The notes: generated by a model from the sequence alone, not told the origin. DNA of 5,310 nucleotides from Candidatus Thorarchaeota archaeon (GCA_018238825.1 JABCSP010000177.1:1-5310); one strand, 5' to 3'. Numbered from the stretch's first letter, positions 1 through 5,090 are shown. Numbers and translations: made by a program.

Positions 1-685
1 TATGGTTGGGGAACGCGATATTGTTAATCTCCATTGCGAACACGTATGGAACATTGAACCTATATGTGGAGTTGCATTTGACCAGTACTCCTGTGACAAG
101 ATCATATGCAAGGTAGGTTAGTTGGGGGTCACCATAGCTAGGTTGGTCCTGTGTGAAGTTCCAGATAATGCAGTCATAATTCACTCCATTGATTGCAAGG
201 GTTTCATACCCAGACTCCACGGTTCCGTTGCACCAATTTCCTTCAACTCTTTCAGCAGCGGCATATGCTGTTTCGTTCTCATTCTGAATATTCTCTTCAC
301 CAACTGATATCACTAGACCCGGAGTCCAAGGAGCTAATCCTGAAATTCCGAGAATGAGATTATTGGCAATCTCAGTGTCATTTGTTGTGAGTGATAGGTT
401 GCCAAGGACAAGATCCCCAGTAAGATACTCGTCAGACTCACCTATCTCGGTAATCTCATATGTTATGTTAGTGCTATCATCAGCAATCCAGTTCCCAATA
501 AAAACAAAACCAGAACCCCACCATGAGAAGGGAACCTCAGGTACATCAACGATATCCCATGTTATGATAGTGTTACTCTCCTCCGTAGGGTAAAGTCTTT
601 CATCATAGTTATTATCTGTGACTGCCACAACTTGTGTAGCAAGCATCAATATCAATACTATAGTTAGTATAATTTTCTCTCTCAT
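1..685 (-). CDS. Secreted, sequon-rich surface protein of unknown function (3' end beyond the window)
   Basis: An open frame starts at the ATG at 685-683 and runs off the left edge without a stop, giving at least 228 residues. Residues 1-21 form a short signal peptide (MREKIIL, a hydrophobic core, then VVA before VTD), so export is likely. The mature part is acidic and beta-rich, with seven N-X-S/T sequons (Asn73, 96, 102, 137, 153, 176, 205) and three cysteines (152, 172, 204). These fit an extracellular, N-glycosylated archaeal protein. Residues 155-205 resemble the general layout of small exported beta-sandwich domains ('ING..YDC...', then 'YD..TGVLVK'), but I do not recognise the family. 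The start follows the TGA of the upstream DUF4430-like gene by 6 bp, with a weak AGATGAT ribosome site 5 nt before the ATG, so the two are probably co-transcribed. A C-terminal anchor may lie outside the window. Reality of the gene is fairly sure; function is unknown. Confidence 0.75.
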   Translation of the reverse strand, partial: MREKIILTIVLILMLATQVVAVTDNNYDERLYPTEESNTIITWDIVDVPEVPFSWWGSGFVFIGNWIADDSTNITYEITEIGESDEYLTGDLVLGNLSLTTNDTEIANNLILGISGLAPWTPGLVISVGEENIQNENETAYAAAERVEGNWCNGTVESGYETLAINGVNYDCIIWNFTQDQPSYGDPQLTYLAYDLVTGVLVKCNSTYRFNVPYVFAMEINNIAFPNH

Positions 686-691
686 TTTAAA

Positions 692-1207
692 TCATCTTCT
701 AGATGTTCTTATTCTGATTAACACAAGAAATCCCATAGCAGCTATCCCAAGAAGAGCTGACCCAACAATCAATGAAGTATCCAGCTCGGATTCTATTATG
801 CTAGTGTTGGTGGATTCAAATCCATGGTAGGGTAATCTCCACTCAATTGAATCGCCATCCTCAAGAATGTACATGTTAGCCGCACAAGGTCCTAGTTCAC
901 CATTCACCCAGTATTGCCAATACAAGTTTGCATCATGATCTTGACTCACCCCAGAGATAGCAGTTACAAAGACTAGGTCCCCATACCACTCCACATCAAC
1001 AGCTGTCGTCGAGTTCGTGGCTTCAAGAACGTTTGTCCCTTCAAGGGAAGTGAACTCTTGAATTGTTCCATTTCCAAAATCCACGGTAAGTGAAACTTCT
1101 GTTGCGGCAGATACATACTGCACAAGCAAACCACTACTTGTTGTCAGGTTCATGAATAGGGCTAATGCAATTACCATAACTAGTAGACCAAAATGCTTTC
1201 TAGTCAT
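692..1207 (-). CDS. Membrane-anchored exported protein with DUF4430-like domain
   Basis: The product is 171 residues from the ATG at 1207-1205. An N-terminal hydrophobic segment (about residues 7-19) and a following 'VSAA' suggest a signal peptide cleaved near residue 35. The exported domain (about 38-128) carries 'YWQYWVNGE' and 'LEDGDSIEWRLP', the hallmarks I associate with DUF4430, a fold related to the transcobalamin C-terminal domain. Sequons at 'NGT', 'NST' and 'NTS' support an outside location. A transmembrane segment (about 145-164, 'LIVGSALLGIAAMGFLVLI') is followed by the basic tail RIRTSRR, which should keep the C-terminus in the cytoplasm. A GTG start at 1216 would add three residues, but that GTG lies inside the ribosome site, so the ATG is preferred. 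It is the first gene of a tight pair with the secreted protein downstream. Ligand unknown; cobalamin binding should not be assumed from the fold. Confidence 0.8.
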   Translation of the reverse strand: MTRKHFGLLVMVIALALFMNLTTSSGLLVQYVSAATEVSLTVDFGNGTIQEFTSLEGTNVLEATNSTTAVDVEWYGDLVFVTAISGVSQDHDANLYWQYWVNGELGPCAANMYILEDGDSIEWRLPYHGFESTNTSIIESELDTSLIVGSALLGIAAMGFLVLIRIRTSRR

Positions 1208-1212
1208 ATGTT

Positions 1213-1219
1213 TCACTCC
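1213..1219 (-). promoter_or_regulatory. Ribosome binding site GGAGTGA deciding the ATG start at 1207
   Basis: GGAGTGA on the minus strand ends 5 nt before the ATG at 1207-1205. The in-frame GTG at 1216-1214 is part of this site and has no separate ribosome site at a workable distance, so translation should begin at the ATG. Confidence 0.55.
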
Positions 1220-1226
1220 ATCTATT

Positions 1227-1244
1227 GGATAGGTTAACCTATCC
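1227..1244. promoter_or_regulatory. 18-bp perfect palindrome upstream of the DUF4430-like gene, candidate operator
   Basis: GGATAGGTTAACCTATCC equals its own reverse complement over all 18 bases. It lies 19 nt upstream of the ATG at 1207 and 7 nt before the ribosome site. A weak TATA-like AATATTA (minus strand, 1269-1263) would place transcription start near 1241, inside the palindrome. Archaeal repressors commonly bind palindromes overlapping the start site, so an operator is a reasonable reading. In RNA the same bases could form a hairpin close to the ribosome site. Both roles are inferred from position only. Confidence 0.45.
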
Positions 1245-1285
1245 CAGTATAGATTTGCCTCCTAATATTCCTTTCTGACTGAATC

Positions 1286-1530
1286 TCATTTTCTTCTTGT
1301 AGATACACATTTGCACAGGTTACAAGGGCAATAAGTCTGAGCTCCGTACTCATGAATAGATTCAATTCCTAAAGGATAGTTTGAACCATCGTACTCCTAA
1401 TTGCTTATTTTATAATGATAAGCAGGTAACTCTTGCCTTTCTCATGAATAGTTATTGAAATATTGTCGGATGAAATACTATGTTCTTGTACGTCAACTTC
1501 TTGATTATAACTACGAACTAGAAATTTCTC
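1286..1530 (-). pseudogene. Possible decayed coding remnant with cysteine-rich end
   Basis: Two minus-strand frames look protein-like but lack starts. Immediately after the LRR stop, in the same frame, 41 codons stay open (1530-1408) and contain 'SSDNISITIHEKGKSYLLII' before a TAA. In a second frame, 36 codons (1396-1289) lie between a TAG and a TGA and read 'SIHEYGAQTYCPCNLCKC', ending in VSTRRK. This frame has no ATG, GTG or TTG. The two segments share an IHE.G...Y pattern encoded by the 11-bp direct repeat, but in different frames. That is what a duplicated zinc-ribbon-like unit would look like after a frameshift and stop mutations. The segments are short enough to arise by chance, so this is tentative. 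Confidence 0.22.
1402..1424. terminator. AT-rich inverted repeat downstream of the LRR gene
   Basis: TGCTTAT (1402-1408) and ATAAGCA (1418-1424) are exact reverse complements around a 9-base AT-rich loop. The element lies about 107 bp past the LRR stop and could fold in the transcript, but there is no strong T-run after it. Archaeal termination relies mainly on T-tracts, so the role as terminator is weak. Confidence 0.2.
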
Positions 1531-2145
1531 TCAGTACCAATCCACTGTCCCAAGAAGAGGCTTTAATGCTCGAGGGGGATTTACTTCTTTGAGTTTCTTA
1601 TCAGCAGTTAGTTTCACACCATCATCCAAACCTAATTTCATGAGATTAGGACACCTGAATAGAGCTGAGATATCAAGTGACTTAATCCCATTGTTATTGA
1701 GAGTCAGATTGCGTAACTTCTTGCATTTACTAAGAATTGATAGATCAATGGTTACAAGCTTATTCTCATAGAGATGAAGTGCCTTCAAATCCTTGCACTG
1801 AGCAAGAGGTGTGAGGTTTATTTCTCGAAGTTTGTTGAATGAGATATCAAGATGCAGTAAACTTAGACAATTAGCCAAGGGAGATAGGTCAATCGTTTCG
1901 ATTACATTACTACCAAGAGAGAGTTCCAATAGATTCTCGCAGGTTTTCAAATTGGCGAGGTCAATACTCTGTAATTCATTGCCTGAAAGAGTCAAAACCT
2001 CAAGGTCGGGAAATTGGTCCAGTGGTGAGAGGTCTGTAGAACCAATACGTTTGTCACCAAGATTAATTGATGTTGTATTCGGGGGGAATCGTTCGACTAC
2101 CTTACCGCCTTTCTTTGTCTCGCTCCAGATTGTTATATCGTCCAT
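1531..2145 (-). CDS. Small leucine-rich-repeat protein
   Basis: The product is 204 residues from the ATG at 2145-2143, with no signal peptide or membrane segment, so it is probably cytoplasmic. After a short N-terminus (MDDITIWSETKKGGK) come one N-terminal divergent and five regular LRR units of exactly 24 residues (about residues 24-167). Their consensus is LxxLxLxxNxLxxIDLSxLxxCxx. A C-terminal cap ends in 'PRALKPLLGTVDWY'. Such solenoids bind protein partners; the target is unknown. The frame is open further upstream to a TTG at 2238, just 5 bp after the ftr stop, but that start has no ribosome site and would add an unrelated 31-residue leader. The ATG has GGTTGAT 6 nt upstream and a TATA-like TTATTAA (2187-2181) at a suitable distance. 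The LRR style resembles proteins I associate with Asgard archaea. Function in relation to the neighbouring C1 genes is not evident. Confidence 0.8.
   Translation of the reverse strand: MDDITIWSETKKGGKVVERFPPNTTSINLGDKRIGSTDLSPLDQFPDLEVLTLSGNELQSIDLANLKTCENLLELSLGSNVIETIDLSPLANCLSLLHLDISFNKLREINLTPLAQCKDLKALHLYENKLVTIDLSILSKCKKLRNLTLNNNGIKSLDISALFRCPNLMKLGLDDGVKLTADKKLKEVNPPRALKPLLGTVDWY
1645..2076 (-). repeat. Six 72-bp LRR-coding units
   Basis: Six consecutive 72-bp units, without insertions or deletions, encode the 24-residue LRRs. The DNA itself has diverged, and conservation is at the protein level: Leu/Ile at the LxxLxL positions, Asn, then the (I/T)(D/N)L-S/T-x-L run. Five units have Cys at the position where the first has Phe. 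The first unit (2076-2005) is the most divergent and probably acts as the N-terminal cap. Confidence 0.75.
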
Positions 2146-2160
2146 CTGTGAATCAACCAC

Positions 2161-2173
2161 GTGTGCAGCACAC
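2161..2173. promoter_or_regulatory. 13-bp palindrome between TATA-like box and LRR start
   Basis: GTGTGC-A-GCACAC has perfect 6-bp arms around one central base. It sits between the TATA-like TTATTAA (minus strand, 2187-2181) and the LRR ATG at 2145, close to where transcription should begin. An operator role is inferred from location only. It also lies inside the alternative upstream extension of the LRR frame, so if translation really began at 2238 it would be coding. Confidence 0.3.
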
Positions 2174-2180
2174 TCCTTGC

Positions 2181-2187
2181 TTAATAA
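2181..2187 (-). promoter_or_regulatory. Candidate TATA box for the LRR gene
   Basis: TTATTAA on the minus strand lies 35 nt before the ATG at 2145. With the usual archaeal spacing of about 25 nt to the start site, it would give a leader of roughly 15 nt containing the GGTTGAT ribosome site (2158-2152). No clear purine-rich BRE is visible upstream, so confidence is low. Confidence 0.3.
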
Positions 2188-2243
2188 TGTGGTATGTTCC
2201 GACACATAAGAAGCACTACATATCGCGCTGGACCTCAAATCGT

Positions 2244-3140
2244 TTATGAGAAGAGGCTATGAAGCCCAATTTGGAACTTTCCTAGCTTTCCACCAAAATT
2301 CGCAGCAGTCACTTTCATGACTCCTTCATGAGTGCATACTTCGTTGATTGCCACCCTCATTGCGTTTGCAACTGATTTCTCCGAGAAACCATTGATAACA
2401 ATCTCCAGAACAAATTCACTATCTGGAGGAACCTCTGTATTAGGAACTTTAGCACGGATTGTTGGACAGAATCTTTCGTTTGTAGATGCTGTAAGACCTT
2501 TGTATTTTGAGGACACTTTGGATCCAGAACCAACAAGACCTCCAGGGAAAGGTGTGAATGCACCTTCTACTTTCTCAATTGCATCAATTGCTGCTCGACC
2601 ACTTTTCATTCCACTATGAAGGTCTCTACAGAAGAATATGATATTTCCACCGGCAACTCCCTTTTGTCGACCAAATTTCTCTTGAATTATGAAGGTGCCA
2701 CTCATTCTAGGAACTAGCCATAAGACCCTGCCATCAATCGGTCCTTTCTTCACTTGATACCCATCACCAAACATACCCAGTTGCTTTCCGATAAGATAGT
2801 GTTCTTTTGGTTCAGGGGTAGCGTCATAGGCACAAGCAGTGGGGCTGGTGAGAATGCACTGTCCAATTCGCGCAATGAGCTGTTGTTCAAGGGCTTCTTT
2901 TTTCGATGTGGCAAACATGATTCTTACCCCTGGACGACCATCCGGAGAGTCCTCAGGGCTCAGCACATATTCAATTCCAGCCTCTGCAGGTGACATAATA
3001 AGCGACGTCGCAAGTCCTGTTGCTTCTAGTGCGGTTATTCTAGCCCAGTCTTCTTGATAGGCAGTGATTATTGTTCGGTTCATGTGCATACTGAATGCTT
3101 CAGCAAATGTATCTTCGATTGGTACTCCGTTGATCTCCAT
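2244..3140 (-). CDS. ftr: Formylmethanofuran--tetrahydromethanopterin formyltransferase
   Basis: Ftr transfers the formyl group from formyl-methanofuran to H4MPT, giving 5-formyl-H4MPT. It is a soluble cytoplasmic enzyme without a prosthetic group, usually a homotetramer. The 298 residues match the usual length (about 297) and the family's signature segments in order: MEINGVPIEDTFAEAF (1-16), PAEAGIEYVLSPEDSPDGRPGV (51-72), IGQCILTSPTACAYDA (92-107), FGDGYQ (124-129), GVAGGN (161-166), VEGAFTPFPGG (191-201), ASTNERFCPT (218-227) and NFGGKLGKFQIGLHSLF (281-297). Glu246 in 'LEIVING' aligns by eye with the glutamate proposed to be catalytic in the Methanopyrus enzyme (from memory). The ATG start has AGGTGA 6 nt upstream (3152-3147). 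The gene is divergent from fwdC-mch, whose products act just before and after it. It appears intact. Confidence 0.96.
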   Translation of the reverse strand: MEINGVPIEDTFAEAFSMHMNRTIITAYQEDWARITALEATGLATSLIMSPAEAGIEYVLSPEDSPDGRPGVRIMFATSKKEALEQQLIARIGQCILTSPTACAYDATPEPKEHYLIGKQLGMFGDGYQVKKGPIDGRVLWLVPRMSGTFIIQEKFGRQKGVAGGNIIFFCRDLHSGMKSGRAAIDAIEKVEGAFTPFPGGLVGSGSKVSSKYKGLTASTNERFCPTIRAKVPNTEVPPDSEFVLEIVINGFSEKSVANAMRVAINEVCTHEGVMKVTAANFGGKLGKFQIGLHSLFS

Positions 3141-3146
3141 GATACT

Positions 3147-3152
3147 TCACCT
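3147..3152 (-). promoter_or_regulatory. Ribosome binding site of ftr (AGGTGA)
   Basis: AGGTGA on the minus strand ends 6 nt before the ATG at 3140. This supports the annotated start, which also coincides with the conserved MEINGV N-terminus of the family. Confidence 0.7.
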
Positions 3153-3200
3153 AGTCAAGTAACTGCTCCTATACTCTCCTGTCTTTTCTCTGTTCCGTAA

Positions 3201-3208
3201 GAATAAAG
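3201..3208 (-). promoter_or_regulatory. Candidate TATA box for ftr
   Basis: CTTTATTC on the minus strand lies 60 nt before the ftr ATG. A start site about 25 nt downstream would give a leader of roughly 35-40 nt. It resembles the plus-strand CTTTATCA box 11 bp away, so the pair reads as a divergent promoter. Inferred from motif and spacing. Confidence 0.3.
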
Positions 3209-3219
3209 CAACTGGGAGT

Positions 3220-3227
3220 CTTTATCA
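3220..3227 (+). promoter_or_regulatory. Candidate TATA box for fwdC-mch
   Basis: CTTTATCA lies about 40 nt before the fwdC ATG at 3268, with GGGAG just upstream as a possible purine-rich BRE. Transcription would start near 3249, leaving a leader of about 19 nt that just contains the GGTGAT ribosome site. Confidence 0.35.
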
Positions 3228-3248
3228 GTAGTGAACTTATTCGCTGGA

Positions 3249-3261
3249 AATCACGGTGATT
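3249..3261. promoter_or_regulatory. Ribosome site of fwdC inside a 13-bp palindrome
   Basis: AATCAC-G-GTGATT has perfect 6-bp arms. It contains the ribosome site GGTGAT (3255-3260), which ends 7 nt before the ATG at 3268 and so decides that start. The in-frame GTG at 3256 lies within this site and is unlikely to be used. The palindrome also sits at the expected transcription start, so it might be an operator, or may be partly a by-product of the ribosome site. Confidence 0.45.
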
Positions 3262-3267
3262 ATTCCT

Positions 3268-4137
3268 ATGACTGTTATTCTAGAACTGAAGGAAACTCTA
3301 GATATTCCAATTGAGGCGGATTGCATAACACCTAACCATTTCGCAGGGAAGACGGTCTCACAGATAGGCAACCTATCAATTCACCATGGAAATCAGACGC
3401 TAATTCTCAAAGAATTCTTCAAAATCACAGGGAAAGCGGGAAAGACTCCCGCGGATACAGAGATTGTAGTCCAAGGTGATTTGCGAAAAGTCAAGATGAT
3501 AGGGAAATCTATGGACTGTGGTAAAATCACTGTCAAAGGAAATGCAGGTATGTATCTTGGTGCAGAGATGGTATCTGGGAGAATTCATGTGAAAGGATCA
3601 GTGGATGCATGGGCAGCTGCTGAGATGAAAGGTGGTAATATCCAGATAGAGGGAGATGCAGGAGATTATCTCTGTGCGGGATATCGGGGAAGTAGAGATG
3701 GAATGCAAGGCGGGCGTGTCTATGTTGCAGGTGATGCAGGTCGGGAGATGGCAGCTCATATGCGAAAAGGATTCCTCGCAGTAAAAGGAAACGTGAGCTC
3801 ACCATGCGCTGTACGAATGATGGGAGGTACCATAATTGTTGTGGGAAATGTAACAGAACGCATGGGAATCCAAGCAACAAGAGGGATGATTATCTGCCTT
3901 GGTAAACTCGAAATGATATTGCCCACCTACAAGTACAGTGGTACATCTGAGAGAGAGATTGTGAACTACTATCTTCGTTATCTGAAGTCGCGAAGGCCAG
4001 ATTTTTTGGAAGAAGATATTGATACAAGCGATAAGTGGATGAAGTTCATCGGAGATTTTGCAGAAGCTGATACAAACGAAGAGATTTTCATACGTGCCTT
4101 TTCAAACACCCACTTGCTCTCGGAGGTTAAGAAATGA
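3268..4137 (+). CDS. fwdC: Formylmethanofuran dehydrogenase subunit C
   Basis: FwdC is a structural subunit of the molybdenum or tungsten formylmethanofuran dehydrogenase, which reduces CO2 and loads it on methanofuran as a formyl group (reversible). The 289-residue product has an N-terminal segment (MTVILELKETLDIPIEA) and a right-handed beta-helix of glycine-rich turns, the GXGXG domain shared with glutamate synthase, at about residues 72-212. Repeating pieces include 'ITVKGNAGMYLGAEMVSG', 'IQIEGDAG', 'GYRGSRDGMQGGRVYVAGDAG' and 'GGTIIVVGN'. The C-terminal tail contains 'WMKFIGDFAEA', also usual for the family. The ATG at 3268 is preferred over the GTG at 3256 because of the ribosome site. 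The sequence alone does not tell molybdenum (Fmd) from tungsten (Fwd) isoforms. None of the other subunits (A, B, D, F, G) is in the window, so they must be elsewhere. It is co-transcribed with mch, with a 4-bp overlap. Confidence 0.93.
   Translation: MTVILELKETLDIPIEADCITPNHFAGKTVSQIGNLSIHHGNQTLILKEFFKITGKAGKTPADTEIVVQGDLRKVKMIGKSMDCGKITVKGNAGMYLGAEMVSGRIHVKGSVDAWAAAEMKGGNIQIEGDAGDYLCAGYRGSRDGMQGGRVYVAGDAGREMAAHMRKGFLAVKGNVSSPCAVRMMGGTIIVVGNVTERMGIQATRGMIICLGKLEMILPTYKYSGTSEREIVNYYLRYLKSRRPDFLEEDIDTSDKWMKFIGDFAEADTNEEIFIRAFSNTHLLSEVKK
4122..4127 (+). promoter_or_regulatory. Strong ribosome binding site of mch inside the end of fwdC
   Basis: GGAGGT ends 6 nt before the mch ATG (4134-4136) and lies in the last codons of fwdC. 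With the ATGA stop/start overlap it indicates coupled translation and fixes the mch start. Confidence 0.75.
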
Positions 4138-5087
4138 GTTATAGTGTGAATAAAGGAGCTCTAAAGACTATCAAGACAATAATGGATAGTAAGGATGCGC
4201 TGGATTGTAGAGTGGAAGAGAACAATAATGGTGCAAAGATAATTGATGCTGGAATTGAGTGTACGGGTAGCGCAGAGCTTGGAAGACTCATTGGAGAGGT
4301 GTGTTTGGGAGGTCTTGGTTCAGTCAAACTAAATATAATGTATATCGGAGACCTCGAATTACCTGCAGTAATTGTAGGAACAGACTATCCAAAGATTTCT
4401 ACTCTTGGATCACAATATGCAGGATGGACCATCAAAGTTGGAAAATACTTTGCAATGGGTTCGGGGCCAGCAAGAGCTTTAGCTCAAGTAGAAAAGAAAC
4501 TGTATGAAGAGTTAGATTACAAGGATAAATCGAAAAAGGGAGTCATAGTACTAGAGAGTAGAATAAAGCCCAATGATGAAGTTACAGAATATATTGCTAA
4601 GAAATGTGGAATTTCCACTTCAAACCTGTACTGTATTGTAGTACCCACAGCAAGCATAGCAGGGTCAGTTCAAATATCATCCAGAGTTGTTGAGGTGGGC
4701 ATGCATAAACTCCACGAGATTGGTTTTGACCCTGAACGTGTAAGAAGAGGGTTTGGTGTGGCGCCCATTGCACCAGTTGCGAAGAATGATAATAGAGCAA
4801 TGGGAGTGACTAATGATTGCATTCTCTATGGTGGACGGACAACCTATTTTGTAAGGTCGGAAGATGATAATTTGCAAGAGATTGTGGATAAGGTCCCGTC
4901 GTCAACATCGGAGCAGTATGGTCAGCCCTTCTATGACCTCTTCAAGAGCTTTGACTTTGATTTCTATAAGGTGGATCCTCTACTCTTTAGTCCTGCAGAA
5001 ATCACAATCAACCACATTGAGAGCGGAAAAGTATTCCGCGCGGGTAAACTTAATCCTGAAGTCCTAAAGAAATCGTTAGGCATGTAG
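4134..5087 (+). CDS. mch: Methenyltetrahydromethanopterin cyclohydrolase
   Basis: Mch interconverts 5-formyl-H4MPT and 5,10-methenyl-H4MPT plus water, the step after Ftr in the reductive direction; it is a soluble cytoplasmic enzyme. The 317 residues match the usual length (about 316). Conserved family segments are 'GSAELGRLIGEVCLGGLG' (45-62), 'LGSQYAGW' (91-98), 'AMGSGPARALA' (107-117), 'VVPTASIAGSVQISSRVVEV' (169-188), 'APIAPVAK' (210-217) and 'LYGGRTTY' (231-238). Arg184 and Glu187 fall one position from the Arg183 and Glu186 described as active-site residues in the Archaeoglobus enzyme (from memory), so the enzyme should be active. It overlaps fwdC by ATGA and has a strong GGAGGT ribosome site. 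It ends 10 bp before the stop of the converging membrane-protein gene. No truncation or frameshift was seen. Confidence 0.96.
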   Translation: MSYSVNKGALKTIKTIMDSKDALDCRVEENNNGAKIIDAGIECTGSAELGRLIGEVCLGGLGSVKLNIMYIGDLELPAVIVGTDYPKISTLGSQYAGWTIKVGKYFAMGSGPARALAQVEKKLYEELDYKDKSKKGVIVLESRIKPNDEVTEYIAKKCGISTSNLYCIVVPTASIAGSVQISSRVVEVGMHKLHEIGFDPERVRRGFGVAPIAPVAKNDNRAMGVTNDCILYGGRTTYFVRSEDDNLQEIVDKVPSSTSEQYGQPFYDLFKSFDFDFYKVDPLLFSPAEITINHIESGKVFRAGKLNPEVLKKSLGM

Positions 5088-5090
5088 CCT

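Larger units (their letters stand above)
1208..1530. other. Gap of about 320 bp between LRR gene and DUF4430-like gene
   Basis: No intact gene with a plausible start and ribosome site was found on either strand. The stretch holds the 18-bp palindrome, a weak TATA-like element (1263-1269), a 7-bp-arm inverted repeat (1402-1424), an 11-bp direct repeat CTCATGAATAG (1349-1359 and 1441-1451), and conceptual minus-strand translations that look like a decayed coding sequence. Confidence 0.6.

Noticed and set aside
122..593. Plus-strand open frames at the left end
   Set aside because: They lie opposite the long minus-strand frame that has a signal peptide, sequons and operon spacing, which is the better gene call.
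1234..1353. Small 39-codon minus-strand ORF (starts MSTELRLIAL) upstream of the DUF4430-like gene
   Set aside because: It has no ribosome site at a usable distance, overlaps the alternative protein-like frame, and ends inside the palindrome; there is no evidence of translation.
1349..1451. 11-bp direct repeat CTCATGAATAG considered as a target-site duplication or attachment site
   Set aside because: Only 81 bp separate the copies and nothing between them resembles a mobile element; it is better explained as part of the possible coding remnant or as chance.
1645..2076. 72-bp periodicity considered as a DNA tandem repeat or CRISPR-like array
   Set aside because: The units are similar only at protein level, with no identical DNA repeats or spacers; this is an LRR-coding sequence.
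1811..2209. Plus-strand open frame of 132 codons opposite the LRR gene
   Set aside because: It is antisense to a clear repeat-protein gene, its pattern follows the LRR codons in reverse, and it has no ribosome site or recognisable domain.
2146..2238. Upstream extension of the LRR gene to a TTG start at 2238
   Set aside because: No ribosome site precedes the TTG, the added 31 residues do not resemble LRR or a signal peptide, and the region holds a TATA-like box. The ATG at 2145 has a GGTTGAT site at a proper distance.
2332..3057. Several plus-strand open frames opposite ftr
   Set aside because: They are shadows of a well-conserved ftr gene; none has family-like sequence.
3400..3880. Minus-strand open frames (62 and 115 codons) opposite fwdC
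   Set aside because: They are antisense to the glycine-rich beta-helix coding region and composed of His/Leu/Pro-rich sequence typical of reverse-frame artefacts.
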